Below, piece by piece: positions 37,477-49,569 of a DNA stretch of 64,000 nucleotides (position 1 is the stretch's first letter; every line of letters starts with the position of its first letter). Made by a program: the position numbers and the translations under genes. The stretch is from positions 14,668,692-14,732,691 of the forward strand of contig NC_135039.1 of assembly GCF_051020975.1 (NCBI RefSeq), in the 5' to 3' direction. The stretch is from Osmia lignaria lignaria (Eukaryota; Arthropoda; Insecta; Hymenoptera; Megachilidae). The notes beneath the pieces are model-generated. The model did not search any database. It was not told the origin of the DNA and saw only the letters and a program-made list of their open reading frames with translations.

Positions 37477-40400
37477 ATGGGTAAAAGTGAAGAAAAAAAT
37501 GAAAGTACAATATGTCCAGGTGAATCAACTTTTCTTACAAAGCCATCAAGTAAGGCTAGTAAGATGCTAGAAGCTGCATTATTACAGATGGATGACATAA
37601 TTTCGGGTAAACCTTTATTGTTTTTATAGTTGTATTTCAAATTAATTTTATTTCAAATATACATAAATGAATAGTTCCTTGAATTTAAAAATATTTAAAA
37701 CTTACATTAATTATTTAATAAACATTTGAATTTTTAACAATTTTATTATTTTAATAGGTGCCTGTGCAGAAAGTAATAATGATGGAAATATGGAATGGAA
37801 GGACCCAGTTAAAGAGGCTACAAAAAATCTGGTCACAGCAATTAAAAGTTCTCCTAGGCCTCCATCTCCACCAGATATAACTACCATTGAAATTTTATTG
37901 CAATGGATGCAACCAGTATGTGAATTCAAATGTTTATATTTTTAATTATTTCAATTGTACTATATTATTTGATAGTATTGTGTTATATGATTAGTAAATT
38001 ATTGTATTGTTTATACAAAAGTATGATGTTGCAGGAACGCTTAAGAAAATTGGAAAACGATCGTGAAGCATTACACATGGAAGTATCAGTTTTATCAGAA
38101 CAGGTGGATGCACAGTGTAATAAAATCCAAGAACTGGAGAGTATGTTAAGGGAGAAGAAGGATTCACTCAGAAGGATGGAGGAGGCATTACAAAAAGTAA
38201 TTTTATTTGTTTATTCCTGTAATCATAATGCTATTATTATTTGATGATATGGTCTATACTTTCATTTAAATTTTACTGCATTTTAATTTAATTTGTATTC
38301 ATATTTCCACTCTTATTTTCATTTTATTTAACAATTCTGCTTTTTAAAGGAAATACTTGCAAGAAGCGCTTTAGAAACACAAAAATTAGAGCTTTTGAGC
38401 TCGTTGTCAGAAATGAAACTCAGACAAGCAAGTTTAGAGCACGAAACTCTTCGAAGTACAAATACTGTGTCAAATGTAAGTTAATTGAAATATTCAAAAT
38501 TAAATTAAAATTTTTAATTTTTATAAAAAGTTACATGTACGCCTTTTTTAAAATATATCGAAATAGAGGAAAACATTAGTGTTAGTGGTTTATTATAGGG
38601 AGAAAGATTTGGAAGGCATACGAGTCAGTATAGTAGTCTTCCAAGGCCACCGAGTTCTTCGAAGAAAGGCGTAGTGTTTGGTAAGATACCCAGTTTAGTT
38701 TATGGAGCACACACGACGGTACCATTGGCCGTTAGAGGAGCATCCGCGAGATGCCTGTCTGCACCTACCTTAGGTTGCGATTGATTTCTCCTTTAAGCAT
38801 GCATTTTCAGTTTGTTTAAAAAATAACTATTTTTCTTCTGTATGACAGGCAGTCGTGGCTAATACTGTAATTAACAGTGACTGAATCTGTTTTTTTAAAG
38901 CTTCATTTTTGTTTTTGCATGAATATTTTTATTTATATTTTATTTGATCTAATAATAAATAATTACTTAGTGAAACAGTACTATATACTGAAAATATTTA
39001 GATAGAATATTTATTGTATTAATACTTGGTTTTATAGCTTATCATAATTTATGAGAATAAATTACAATAATTCAAATTTATAACATTTTTTTCATTAATA
39101 TTTTATAAATAACTAAAAAACATTAAAAAGTGTACTATTTTAGCTTAATTTAATAATGCATCGGAACAAGATAATAATTTTAAATATTTGTACAAGCTGT
39201 GTCGAAGTTTCATTGCTCAAAAACAAAAAAAAAAGAATTAGAGTTAATATTTAATGGCTAAATCAGTCAAGAATCATATTGATCTTGATTGATTATTTAT
39301 GATATGTACCAAAGTGCTAGCCATATATAGTGAACTTAATATTATAAATCCTTTAATTATTTTTTTTATTTCAGCCGAAGAAGAGAAAGCAATTATCATA
39401 GAAAACTCGAATTCTCGAGTAGAATTGATTACACAGAAACCTTTGGCAGACCTTTCAATGGAAGAAATTGGAACTTGGCTTGCGAACATAGGATTGGAAT
39501 GTTATGCGAGTGAACTTAGACGATGGGGCGCCACTGGATCAAAATTATTTGACTGTTCGCAACAGCAATTAGAAAAGGAAATAGAAATTAAGAATGTTTT
39601 TCATAAAAAGAAATTATTGTATGCGATAGAATCAGAAAAGTCCGATAGTGATAAATTTCTTGGAGCAGACAAGGTAATTATCTGCATCAGCAATTACCTT
39701 TCATTGTTATTGTTATATATTGTAATTAAATTTGAAACTATTTAAATTACATACAAAACATAGTTATGAAATTATGGGAAATTACAGATGGACAGTGCAG
39801 CTGTTTTAAGATGGCTTGATGATATCGGTTTACCACAGCATAAAGAAGCTTTTCATAATGCAAAAGTTGATGGAAGAATGCTGCATCGACTTACTACCGA
39901 GGATCTTTTAAACCTTGGTGTTACAGCACAGTTACATGCAGCAAGTCTTAGACGAGGAATTCAGGTATTTTTATTATAATTATTTTAATATAATTAAAAA
40001 ATAAAATATTTAATAAGATATACTTAATTTCATAGATTTTACGAGAATTAAATTTTGAATTCGATAATCTCGAAAGAAGATCTATCAATGGAAATGGAAT
40101 GGATGGTAATAATGTTCGTCTGTGGACAAATCATAGAGTGATGGAATGGCTAAGAATGGTTGACTTAGCAGAATATGCTCCAAATATGAGAGGATCTGGA
40201 GTGCATGGAGGTTTAATGGTATATGAAGGCAGATTTACTTCAGAACTATTAGCCACATTACTTAGTATCTCTCCTGGGAAAACTCTTCTCCGTAGACATT
40301 TAACCACACATTTCAATCAAATCCTTGGTAGAGAAATTGTACAAAGAAAAAGAGAAATAGAGAGCACTCTTGGATTCGTTCCACTTACACTTACTGCTCG

Positions 40401-40846
40401 TTTGAAGGTAATTTTTTGAATTATTTTTACTTTAAGTAAGGTACATGTATCAAGTCATTATTAATGAATAATAAAAAATAATTTGTTTTCCTGTATGCAT
40501 ACCAAATGGGTTTGACCAAATATAATTTGAGGTATTTTAGACATAAAAATAAATTTGAACAACACAATCAGTTAACGTTACTGATCAATTAAATACATTT
40601 AAATGAAATTATTTTCAACAAATAAGAATAAAATAAACACCCGTTGTTGCAATTAAATTTTTATAATATTTTGAATATATGATTCAGGTACCAAAGAAAT
40701 CTCAGTTCACTTTAAAACGTAAAAAAAGCAAAAACGAAGCAGATTATGGTAACTTGGTTTGTCCACTGGAAACTTCATCACCAGATACCCCGTCAACCCC
40801 CACTTCAACTCCAGGAAGTCCCAATTTGAATTCACCTACATTTTAA
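37477..40846 (+). CDS. Liprin-beta: Liprin-beta (LAR-interacting scaffold with three SAM domains)
   Basis: Scaffold that partners liprin-alpha and LAR-type receptor phosphatases at synapses and adhesion sites. Exons: 37477-37606, 37758-37915, 38035-38196, 38350-38475, 38599-38773, 39375-39673, 39788-39964, 40036-40407 and 40688-40846; 585 residues. Seen: coiled coil (about residues 97-190; ERLRKLENDREALHME onward), a Ser/Pro linker, then SAM1 (LSMEEIGTWLANIGLECYAS), SAM2 (MDSAAVLRWLDDIGLPQHKE) and SAM3 (WTNHRVMEWLRMVDLAEYAP, with GSGVHGGLMV). It ends in a short Pro/Ser/Thr-rich tail, shorter than vertebrate relatives. The fifth exon has a second in-frame donor at 38680 (GTAAGA); using it removes 31 residues. 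Confidence 0.95.
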
Positions 40847-41790
40847 GTGTTATTATATACCAGTTTGGTAAGTCTAATACAAATAATCTTTTGATCTTCT
40901 AAAATTTATTGTTCTGTTTTGCAAATTATCACTTGCATATGTAATTAATTTTTTCAGATCTAAGGGACAACAATCAAAAAAGTGTGATTGCGTGTGAAGA
41001 GACCAATTGTAAACAAACAAAATCGTTGGGATCATCTATTTTAACTTTATACTTCATTAATCAAATTTACACGATAAGAATAACAATTGTTTTCAAAAAT
41101 ATATATAGCTGCATTGTTTTTATGCAAAAAATTTTTCTCAAATGAATTTCAATTCATAATTTTTTACTATGTCCCCAAATCCATCCTGTATTTCTCTATG
41201 TTTCAAAATCCAAAATGGACTTATAACTAGTTTAAATGTTCAATTTATTTATACAAATGTATATAGATATAATTTATAATTGATCCAGTAGCTTTTCTTT
41301 TATCTGTTCATAAGTGCAGATAGCTTATCACCTGATTTAGATTATTTAACATGTATTATATCATATACAATTAAATGTTCATTATATCAAAAGAATAAAT
41401 AATTAAATACCCGCTTAAAATAGATATATACAATATTTCGGTTTTTATTTATTAAAAATTAAATTACAAATTATTACTCTTAAACGTATCAATTCAAATT
41501 TAATTATTTATTATAAGTTTATTATTGACCTAAATGTATTGCATTAAATTTCCTCAAAATAATCGTATAATTTATCCAAAAATCTGTAATAATTAAATTT
41601 CATTTTGTTTAACAATAAATACATTAAAAAATCCCAATGTAATCTGTGATTTACTGGAATACATACCTCGACCATCGTACATTTTTATTCACATGCGCAG
41701 AGAGTTAAATATGCGTTGTAAATAAACGATACACTATGGGATAGTTGAAGTATATAACAAAATGTAAAAAGGAAGACAATTTTTTAAACA
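40847..41790. other. Spacer between Liprin-beta and hop
   Basis: 944 bp, AT-rich, head to tail. It holds the Liprin-beta 3' UTR (AATAAA near 41394) and the hop 5' flank. Nothing else is seen. Confidence 0.4.
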
Positions 41791-44700
41791 ATGGAAAGCG
41801 ATCGACATGCAATCATTTATGTTGCAAATGAAGAAAAGGAATTAACTTATTCGATTGCTTATGGACAAACAATTGAAGATCTTAGTATCAAGGTATACAA
41901 AATAATTTGAAACCTATGTTTTTTTTACTTTACATTTAATTACTGTAGAATTAAATGTTTTTCTTGAATATTTGTTAAAACACTTTAATGAAATATGTTA
42001 TTTATACAAACATATCTTAAGAATGTAATATAAAAATGGATAAGTTATTAATTGAGAATGTAAATAAAATTTGAATAACTTGTTTTTTTGTTTTTAATTT
42101 AATATAGGTTTGAGGAATCTAATTAAAACTTTGCTCACGTTTAAAGTCAATATTAATGTAATTACTATTTAATTCAAGTATAATATTATTTAACCTATAT
42201 CTAGCTATATTTTGAACTAAAATTATGTATATTTATATTTGATTTTGACACTTAACATTAATGATAATAAATCTTTCAGATTTGTAAATCTCTAGGTATA
42301 GGACCAGTAGCAAGACATCTTTTTGCTGTTAGAAATCATTACACAAAACTATGGTATTCATTAGCCCATCGTTTAGAAGCGAAGGATAAAAATAAGTTTG
42401 ATTTTAGACTAAGGTTTAAACCCTCAAGTTTATACAGATTAAAACAAATTGATGAAAATGCCTATGACTATTATTTTCAACAAGCCCGTGCTGATGTTAT
42501 GGATAATAAAGTACCAGACATTGTTTATGAGAGACATAAACAAGAGCTAATTGGTCTTGGTGTTAGCGATATGTACAGGTTTGTACATAATATGTTAATT
42601 CAAGAGTTAATGATTGATCAACTGTTAGTGATTATCAATCATTATGTTTAATTATAATCCTATTTGTATTAAATATTCACTAATTTGTCTGCTTTCTTAT
42701 AGAGTAATGTTAGAAAAGAAAGTACCGAGAGAAACAGTAGAATCAGAATACCGAAAATATATTCCAAAAGAATGTATAAAACGGCATGCATTTTTTATCA
42801 AAAAACCAATACATAATGCGCTTCGTAAAATATCTGGACACGATGCGAATTATGTTAAAGAACAATATTTGAAACAATTTCAATGCATGGCGCCGAATTA
42901 TCCATACGAAGAATATGAAGCTTTAATGGACAGAGGTTTTCAAAACCCTCCAGCAAAAGTGTCTTTAAGAGTTAATGTAAATGAAGTGAAATATTATGAA
43001 GCAAATGCTACTTCATGGACTACATTGTGTGCAATTGAAGATTTATGTTTTGTTTCTATAAGGTTTAAATCATAATTTTAATAAGAAATGAGGAAATAAT
43101 GTTCACATTAAAATCTTTAAAATACTTGCAGTTAGAGAAATTTAATTTATAATACATTTTTATTAAGTTTTAACAATTCATCATAGTTACTATAATTTTA
43201 TTTATTTTTTTAGACAAGATAATACAGTGGAAATATCACGGAAGAATGGTATACCTTCATATTTAAAATTTTCAAAGAGTACATTTTTAATGTCCTTTGT
43301 TTCTGCATTAGATGGTTATTATCGTTTAGCGGTTAAATGGACATTTAATTTGTGCGGTGAGATTGTTACTCCTTCTTTAGAAAGACTATATAAATTAAAA
43401 TGCCATGGTCCAGTTGGGTAAGATTCCATTTATTTTAAATAATGCAATTGCAATTGCACTAATAACTTATTGATTTTATAAATTAAAACAATTTTATAGA
43501 ATCAGAATAAGCGTGATAATCATTAATAAATTGATTTGGATTTTATTACAGGCAAGATTTTTCATATGCAAAACTTCTAGAAAAACGTGCGAATAAACCA
43601 GGCTGTTACCTTCTCAGAGAATGTGGAACTGAGTACGATACATACTATCTAGATGGATATAACAAAGAAGGAAAGTTATTTTCTAAAAAAATAGAAGAGA
43701 AAACTTTATCAAATGAATTTACTATTGTTGGTAGTCCTAACAGATATAATTCATTGGCACAGTGTGTTGCATCCTTCCAAGATTCTGAAGGACAGTCATA
43801 TCTTACAGAATGTCTACCACCTTCTGAGTATGGTAAATAAAGTAAACTTTTATTTGATTTTTACTGGTAAGAAATACGTAAAATTATATTAAAATTAAAG
43901 AATTAAGCCATTTCTTAATTATTTAGATAAATCACCATTATTACTGTGTGCCCCTGAAAGTGCAGTCAGTGAAGTTGCAGCAGATGAGGAAATTGTAGCT
44001 TCAGTTTTAGAGACTGGACCACGTTGTGTACCTCAAAACCAGCTTGAAATTTACAAACCTTTTCTAAAAATTACTAGAAATCATCATTATTCACCGACAG
44101 TTCTTCACCGAGCAATTTGGAGATTAACTAAAGGAAAAAAATTAGAAGTCGCTCTTAAAATTTTAAAACAAGAAGAAGAATCAAATTACACAAAAGAATT
44201 TTTGGAACTTGCTGGAAAGTGGTCTCAGTTGCGTTCTGGAACTCTTGTAAGGTAATTAACATGTTAATATATTAATTATAAATTTGTTATAATTATGTTC
44301 CAAGTTATATGTATATCTAAGGAAAAAATGAATTTTAAGAACTGAATTTAAAAATTATAGAAATCATATTGTCGGTACAATAATTTGATGTACTCTATCA
44401 GGTTATATGGTTTAACAGTAACACCATCCATTGGAATGCTTTTGGAATTGGTACGGCACGGTACTCTTGACGAATATTTACGTAGTTCTTCTTCTCAAAC
44501 TGTTAAAACTGTAGATATGGTAGAAGCTACAGCTTGTCTAGCTACTGCTCTTTGGCACCTTGAAGAGAACGGTGTAGTTCATGGTAACATTAAATGCAAT
44601 AAACTCCTCGTCCATGCCCATACTAATAATAGCTTTGTAGTCAAACTTGCCGATCCAGGATTATTTGTGTATAAGGAGACAGATATTCATTGGTTACCTC

Positions 44701-46754
44701 CAGAAACGTACACGAATCCAGAATTAGCTAGATATAGTTTCCAAGCAGATGTTTGGGCTGTGGGAACAACAATTTGGCAAATCTTTGCTAGGTAAAATTT
44801 AAGTTTATTTTTTTTATAATTTAAAATCAGTTTTTGCTTAATGCCTATAGCGAAAGAAAAAAATAGTAATTTTTCATAAATTTCTTACTTCTTTTACAAT
44901 TTAATACTGTTCTATTTCAGAGGAGCCACTTTATTAGAACTTCAAAATGTAGTTGTAATGAAAAAATTTTATGAATCCGGAAAACGTTTGCCTATTCCAA
45001 GTGGCTGCCCTACAGAAGTTTACAGACTAATGCGTGAATGTTGGGGAGACGTAAATGGTTCTAGAAAACAACCACAGGCGATTATGAGAGATATAAACCA
45101 AATTCTGTATCAAGTATATAATTCACGCAGGAGTCATGCTTATGCAACAGCTTTTCCTAAGTTATTCAATTCTGAATTAAAGAAACATAGTCCAGATAAT
45201 TCTGACATTAGTGATGACAACAAGTCAATAAATAGTGAATCGAGGGCTAGTAGTCTTCTTACGGATAATACAAGTCTTCCTTGGAATGACATGGACGACA
45301 GTAAGAGAACAATTTATTTATTATAATAAAATTGATTTTAATAATATTTTAAATGATCTTTGTCCTAATTATAGGCACGCAAAGTTTGATAAATATTAAT
45401 GGTACAAGTGTAGGTAGTTTAGAAGATTTGTCTGCTTATTTAAGTTGGTCATCTAATACAAGAAGAGATTCAGAAGGCGGTTCGGTATCTCAGAATAATG
45501 TTCCTAATATGAATTGTATTGAACACTCTACTCAAACACTGCGAATAAGGCATGCTGGTGATTTAGACGAGGTAATTAAATGAAAATAAATGAAGAAAAA
45601 TACAATATTGATACGAGTAGTGATAATAAAATTAGACTATTTAAAAATAGGTGATAAGAAGAAATGAACAAGGAGGTGAAGAAGACTCCGATTCTAGAAG
45701 AAGTAGTAATGATTCTTTAGGCCAAATGCGAGGCATTTATGAATTAGATATAGATTGTAATGTAATTCTACAAGGTAGAATTGGTCAGGGTTTTTATGGA
45801 GAAGTTTATAGAGGAACACTAGAAAGAGAAACTGGAAAAGATACGGAGCAACAACAGGTTGCTATAAAAAAATTAAAAACAAAAGCATTAGAAGCAGACA
45901 TAAGGGATTTTGAAAGAGAAATCGCCATAATGAAGGTATTGATTTGACGTTGATTTTAATGTTTTAATAATAAAGATATAATGAATAATAATAATGAAAA
46001 TTAATTAACATAATTACAGACTTTGAAACATCCAAACGTAGTAGAAATTCTAGGAGTAATATCAGAGCCTGAAGTTTGTTTAGTAATGGAGTATGTAAAA
46101 CATGGTTCATTACAAAGTTATTTGTTAATTCACAAGCAAGAATTAACGCATAAAAGATTATTAGGTTTTGCATTGGATATTGCAACAGGAATGGAGTATT
46201 TGGGTAGCAAGAGTATTGTTCACAGAGATCTTGCTGCAAGAAATATTTTAGTCGCTGATGAAAATAAAGTGAAGATTAGTGACTTTGGGCTGGCTCAAGT
46301 TACTGGGAAGAATGATTATTATATTTTACAGACTGATCGCGGTCTTCCTATCAAATGGTATATATAATAAATATGATCAAATCGATTGTTATATGTATAT
46401 AAATAATATATTTTCTACAGGTATGCCCCAGAAAGTATTAGAGATGGAAAATTTTCTACTCGATCAGATGTCTGGTCTTTTGGTGTAACAATGTATGAAA
46501 CATTTGGTTATGGTGAAGAACCACGTTTACCTGGTCTTGATTCAAGTATAGAACGTCTTCAAAATGAGCAAGAAAAAGGAAGTACCGAATTATTAGCCGC
46601 GTTAGAAAGAGGCACTCGTCTTCCTTGCCCTTCTACCTGTCCCCAAGCAATTTATATAAAACTTATGTATCCATGTTGGCATCTACAAAGTCATCAGAGA
46701 CCAGATTTTGCAACTCTTTGCAATGATATCAGAGATCTCCTTGCTCAGTACTGA
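41791..46754 (+). CDS. hop: JAK-family tyrosine kinase (hopscotch orthologue)
   Basis: Non-receptor tyrosine kinase that binds a Domeless-type cytokine receptor and phosphorylates STAT. Exons: 41791-41892, 42280-42578, 42703-43062, 43214-43417, 43552-43832, 43927-44251, 44402-44791, 44921-45300, 45375-45571, 45651-45935, 46020-46357 and 46421-46754; 1164 residues, in phase. Domains: FERM (to about 320), SH2-like (from about 322; GCYLLRECGTEYDTYYLDGY), pseudokinase JH2 (about 520-760), where the catalytic loop reads HGN instead of HRD and DFG reads DPG, and active kinase JH1 (about 870-1160) with GQGFYGEV, VAIKKLK, HRDLAARN (about 1009), SDFGLA and the activation-loop tyrosines NDYY. The pseudokinase changes are those expected for JAKs. 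Length is close to fly Hop. Confidence 0.96.
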
Positions 46755-47803
46755 GAAAGAAATATAAAAATTGCGTTACATGGCGTTCAAATCCTTTTCT
46801 ACTTTAGAAATGTAAATTAAACAGAGATTTTAGCGGGTTATAATTGTACAGTTTTATTCAATTTTTATGAATTATTTTAATAATATAATTTTTAGAAATT
46901 TTTATTTGTGAACATTAGCTATTGCTAACAATTCGACTCTATAATTAAATTCATTTTAAATAATACTGGAAGTAATATTTTTCAAAAATAAAGAAACATG
47001 TATTTATGTTGCAGTATTGAATTGATAGCTTATAATGTATTTAATGATTGATGACTTCATCAATGATTTAAATAAAATATTTAAAAAATAAACGATAACT
47101 GTGGTATGTACTACGTAGATAAATGTTTAATAATAATGAATATTGTAAAGTTCACTACATTGATTCATTAATTACACTACAATTACGTTTACTTTCAAAA
47201 TTTCACGATAAATGATGTACAAAGAAAGATAAGTATTGAAGCAGAAAACCTCTGATATGTTTTGTTATAAATTAATTTTTTTACGTGTATCTAGTCCATA
47301 AGTTTTATCAAATTTTTGTTTTGTGTTAGAAAATGCATGATAGTATGTATGCATTCATGTATGTGTATATATGTGCGTATTTACTATACTCTAAAGTGTG
47401 TGTGCACGTAATGTATAAAAGAGTATATCTTACGATTTTACTTCAATATGTTCATGTATGTAATTTTTCTCATAAATTGTAAATGTTTTATAAGGGGACA
47501 TATTGTTTTTCAATTTGTTTCATAAACTCGATAACGTTTCTTTAATATTGTAAATATTTCATCGGTAAAACAGGCCAGGTTTGATCGAAAATTAAGCTGA
47601 ACAGAAACTGATTTAAGCACCACCTGAATTATTCCATCAAACTAACGGCATGCTGTACTACGTTACCTTTCGCAAATACCTAAATGACACATGTATGCTA
47701 TATGTATAAGTACTTAGTACATTTCAAACATGAGGAGAGATACATTCAATTTAGAATTTTTTTACTTTATTTCCAACATCATTAAATGTTTAATTGTATA
47801 CAA
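46755..47803. other. Tail-to-tail spacer between hop and RpS30
   Basis: 1.05 kb of AT-rich 3' UTR sequence. For RpS30 an AATAAA on the minus strand lies at 47766-47771, 33 bp past its stop codon. For hop an AATAAA occurs near 46987. No gene seen. Confidence 0.45.
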
Positions 47804-48637
47804 TTACGAATTAGAATTAGCATTTGGTCCACGACGGCGACCAAAGGTCTGAACGACGTTCACGAATCTTCGGTTATACTGAATCCTCCTCTTGGCTCGG
47901 CCAGTTTTCTTCTTGCTCTTTTCCTGCTTCTCCACCTGTGCAACGAAAAACAAATTAGTAAAAAAAAAAATATTAATAGTATAATATCTTAATTAATTAC
48001 AAATTGTAGATCACTAACTTTTGGAGTTTGTGCCTTTACTTTACCAGCACGAGCTAAAGATCCATGCACCTTACCTAGGATATTAAAAAAGCATAATTAA
48101 TATTATTCTTCATTTATTTATTTATACGTATTACCATGAAGACTCAAATGTAAAGTATGAAGGGATTCATACTTACCACCAGGAAGAGAAACTGTCAATT
48201 CCAAAACATTTGATGTAAGTTCTCCTATTACTGCATCATTTTGCAACAAAAAGCCAGAGCAGTATAGGTTGAACCCTGTATTTGCAGCAGCATTCAACTC
48301 CACAATTCTTTTCTGCAAAAGAGACACAATTTAATCATTAAGTACCTTATGCATCTACTAAATAGTAATTTAATTTCTAATAAATATTGTCAACGAATAA
48401 CTGCGAATGATGATCAGTAAAAATGTATTTGATCACCAGCTCATTAATTCGTTATTTAATATTGCGTCGTTGCTCCTTCCAGAAGTACCAGATTTTAACC
48501 CTGGATTATCATTTCGACGCAATTGTATAAACTAAGGTAATATAATAGAATTGTTAACATACCTTTAATTCTCCAATAGTTTCATTCTCGTGCGAGTCGA
48601 CAACAGTCGTGTGTTCTCCTCTGATTTGCAGCTGCAT
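47804..48637 (-). CDS. RpS30: Ribosomal protein S30 fused to a ubiquitin-like domain (FAU)
   Basis: Precursor that is cleaved to give small-subunit ribosomal protein eS30 and a ubiquitin-like protein (FUBI). Exons: 48563-48637, 48177-48312, 48019-48074 and 47804-47935; 132 residues. The ubiquitin-like part (MQLQIRGEHTTVV to LPGG) ends in a diglycine immediately before KVHGSLARAGKV, the mature S30 start. The basic C-terminus (TGRAKRRIQYNRRFVNVV) is typical. Upstream, a TTTTTAG acceptor (ending 48652) and a donor at 48981-48986 suggest a noncoding first exon beginning with a pyrimidine-rich (TOP-like) CCTTTT near 49012, as expected for a ribosomal protein gene. One intron appears to carry a snoRNA. 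Confidence 0.96.
48385..48523 (-). ncRNA. Probable H/ACA box snoRNA in an RpS30 intron
   Basis: In the first coding intron, on the sense strand, two hairpins separated by an A-rich hinge. Hairpin 1 (48523 down to 48461) closes with ATTGCGTCG paired to CGACGCAAT. The hinge offers ANANNA-type boxes (ATATTA or AAATAA). Hairpin 2 has a lower stem AACGAAT with ATTCGTT and an upper stem GGTGATCA with TGATCATC (8 bp, one G-U), leaving an internal loop that could be the guide pocket. ACA follows one base after the stem at 48388-48390, three bases from the inferred 3' end. About 139 nt is normal for this class, and ribosomal protein introns are classical hosts. The target uridine was not determined. 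Confidence 0.6.
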
Positions 48638-48986
48638 GTTTGCTCTCTAAAAATGTCGATTAGAAATTTTACTTGAAATAAATTTTGAACTTTACTGTTA
48701 TATGAATTATACATATACTATACAAAAAAAAATAAAATTTAAATAAGACACTTGAAAAACATTTATTTTAGTTGTAAAAATACGGATCATAAAACTGTTC
48801 AACGAACGATGGGTGATTAACACATGGTCATATAAAAACATACCTAACTTTAAAATAACTACTTTTGTTATTAAAAAACCTTGATAATGTAAAATACTAT
48901 TAATAAAATATTAAATCTATACAGATTAATTATATACTAATGCATTTATTAGCCGAAAATCACAAAACAAAGGAGCACGAACTTAC

Positions 48987-49569
48987 TTGCAACGCAATAA
49001 TGGCTAAAAGGACTCTTGACTTGAAGTTGTTAAAAATCGTAATCAGGAATCGATAATAAACGATTAATCGATTGTTATCAAATCATCGATAATGATTTAT
49101 CAATTTTAATTATTGATTTTATCTTATTTTTATCGTATTTTCAATTAATTTCAAGGTTTATAAAATATTGCTCAATAGAAAAATCAAGGAAAAATTAAAT
49201 ATATGCAAACATCAAATATTATAATTTTTGTAACTTAATAATAAAAATTGTTGCTATTATTGTGCAAAAATAAAAAATAAAGAGTGGATATTATATATTA
49301 AAATTGTAAAATTATATAAATATGTTAACCAATCAAATTGTAACTGTGGTATCACTATACCACATGAAAAGATGACTTACTTTCCTTGGTTAAGGGAAAT
49401 TGGAGGGGAAAAACACATCCAAATACTGAATATACGATCATATACTTACATACATGTACGCAACTACTCTACTTGGTTCTAAAATTTAATTGAAACCTAA
49501 AAACAAAACTTAATAAAATACGAATATAAATGCTTCTTTCTCAATAATAAAGTACAAGTTATAGATTCC
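48987..49569. promoter_or_regulatory. Head-to-head promoter region of RpS30 and Dcr-1
   Basis: 48987-49012 reads as the noncoding first exon of RpS30 on the minus strand (ending before GTAAGT). The rest, to the Dcr-1 start, is about 557 bp of AT-rich DNA with clustered ATCGAT-type palindromes at 49040-49100. The two genes probably share a bidirectional promoter; this rests on position only. Confidence 0.45.

Noticed and set aside
48638..48986. A second snoRNA in the RpS30 5' UTR intron
   Set aside because: A GC-richer patch near 48780-48840 has no C/D boxes and no clear H/ACA fold.
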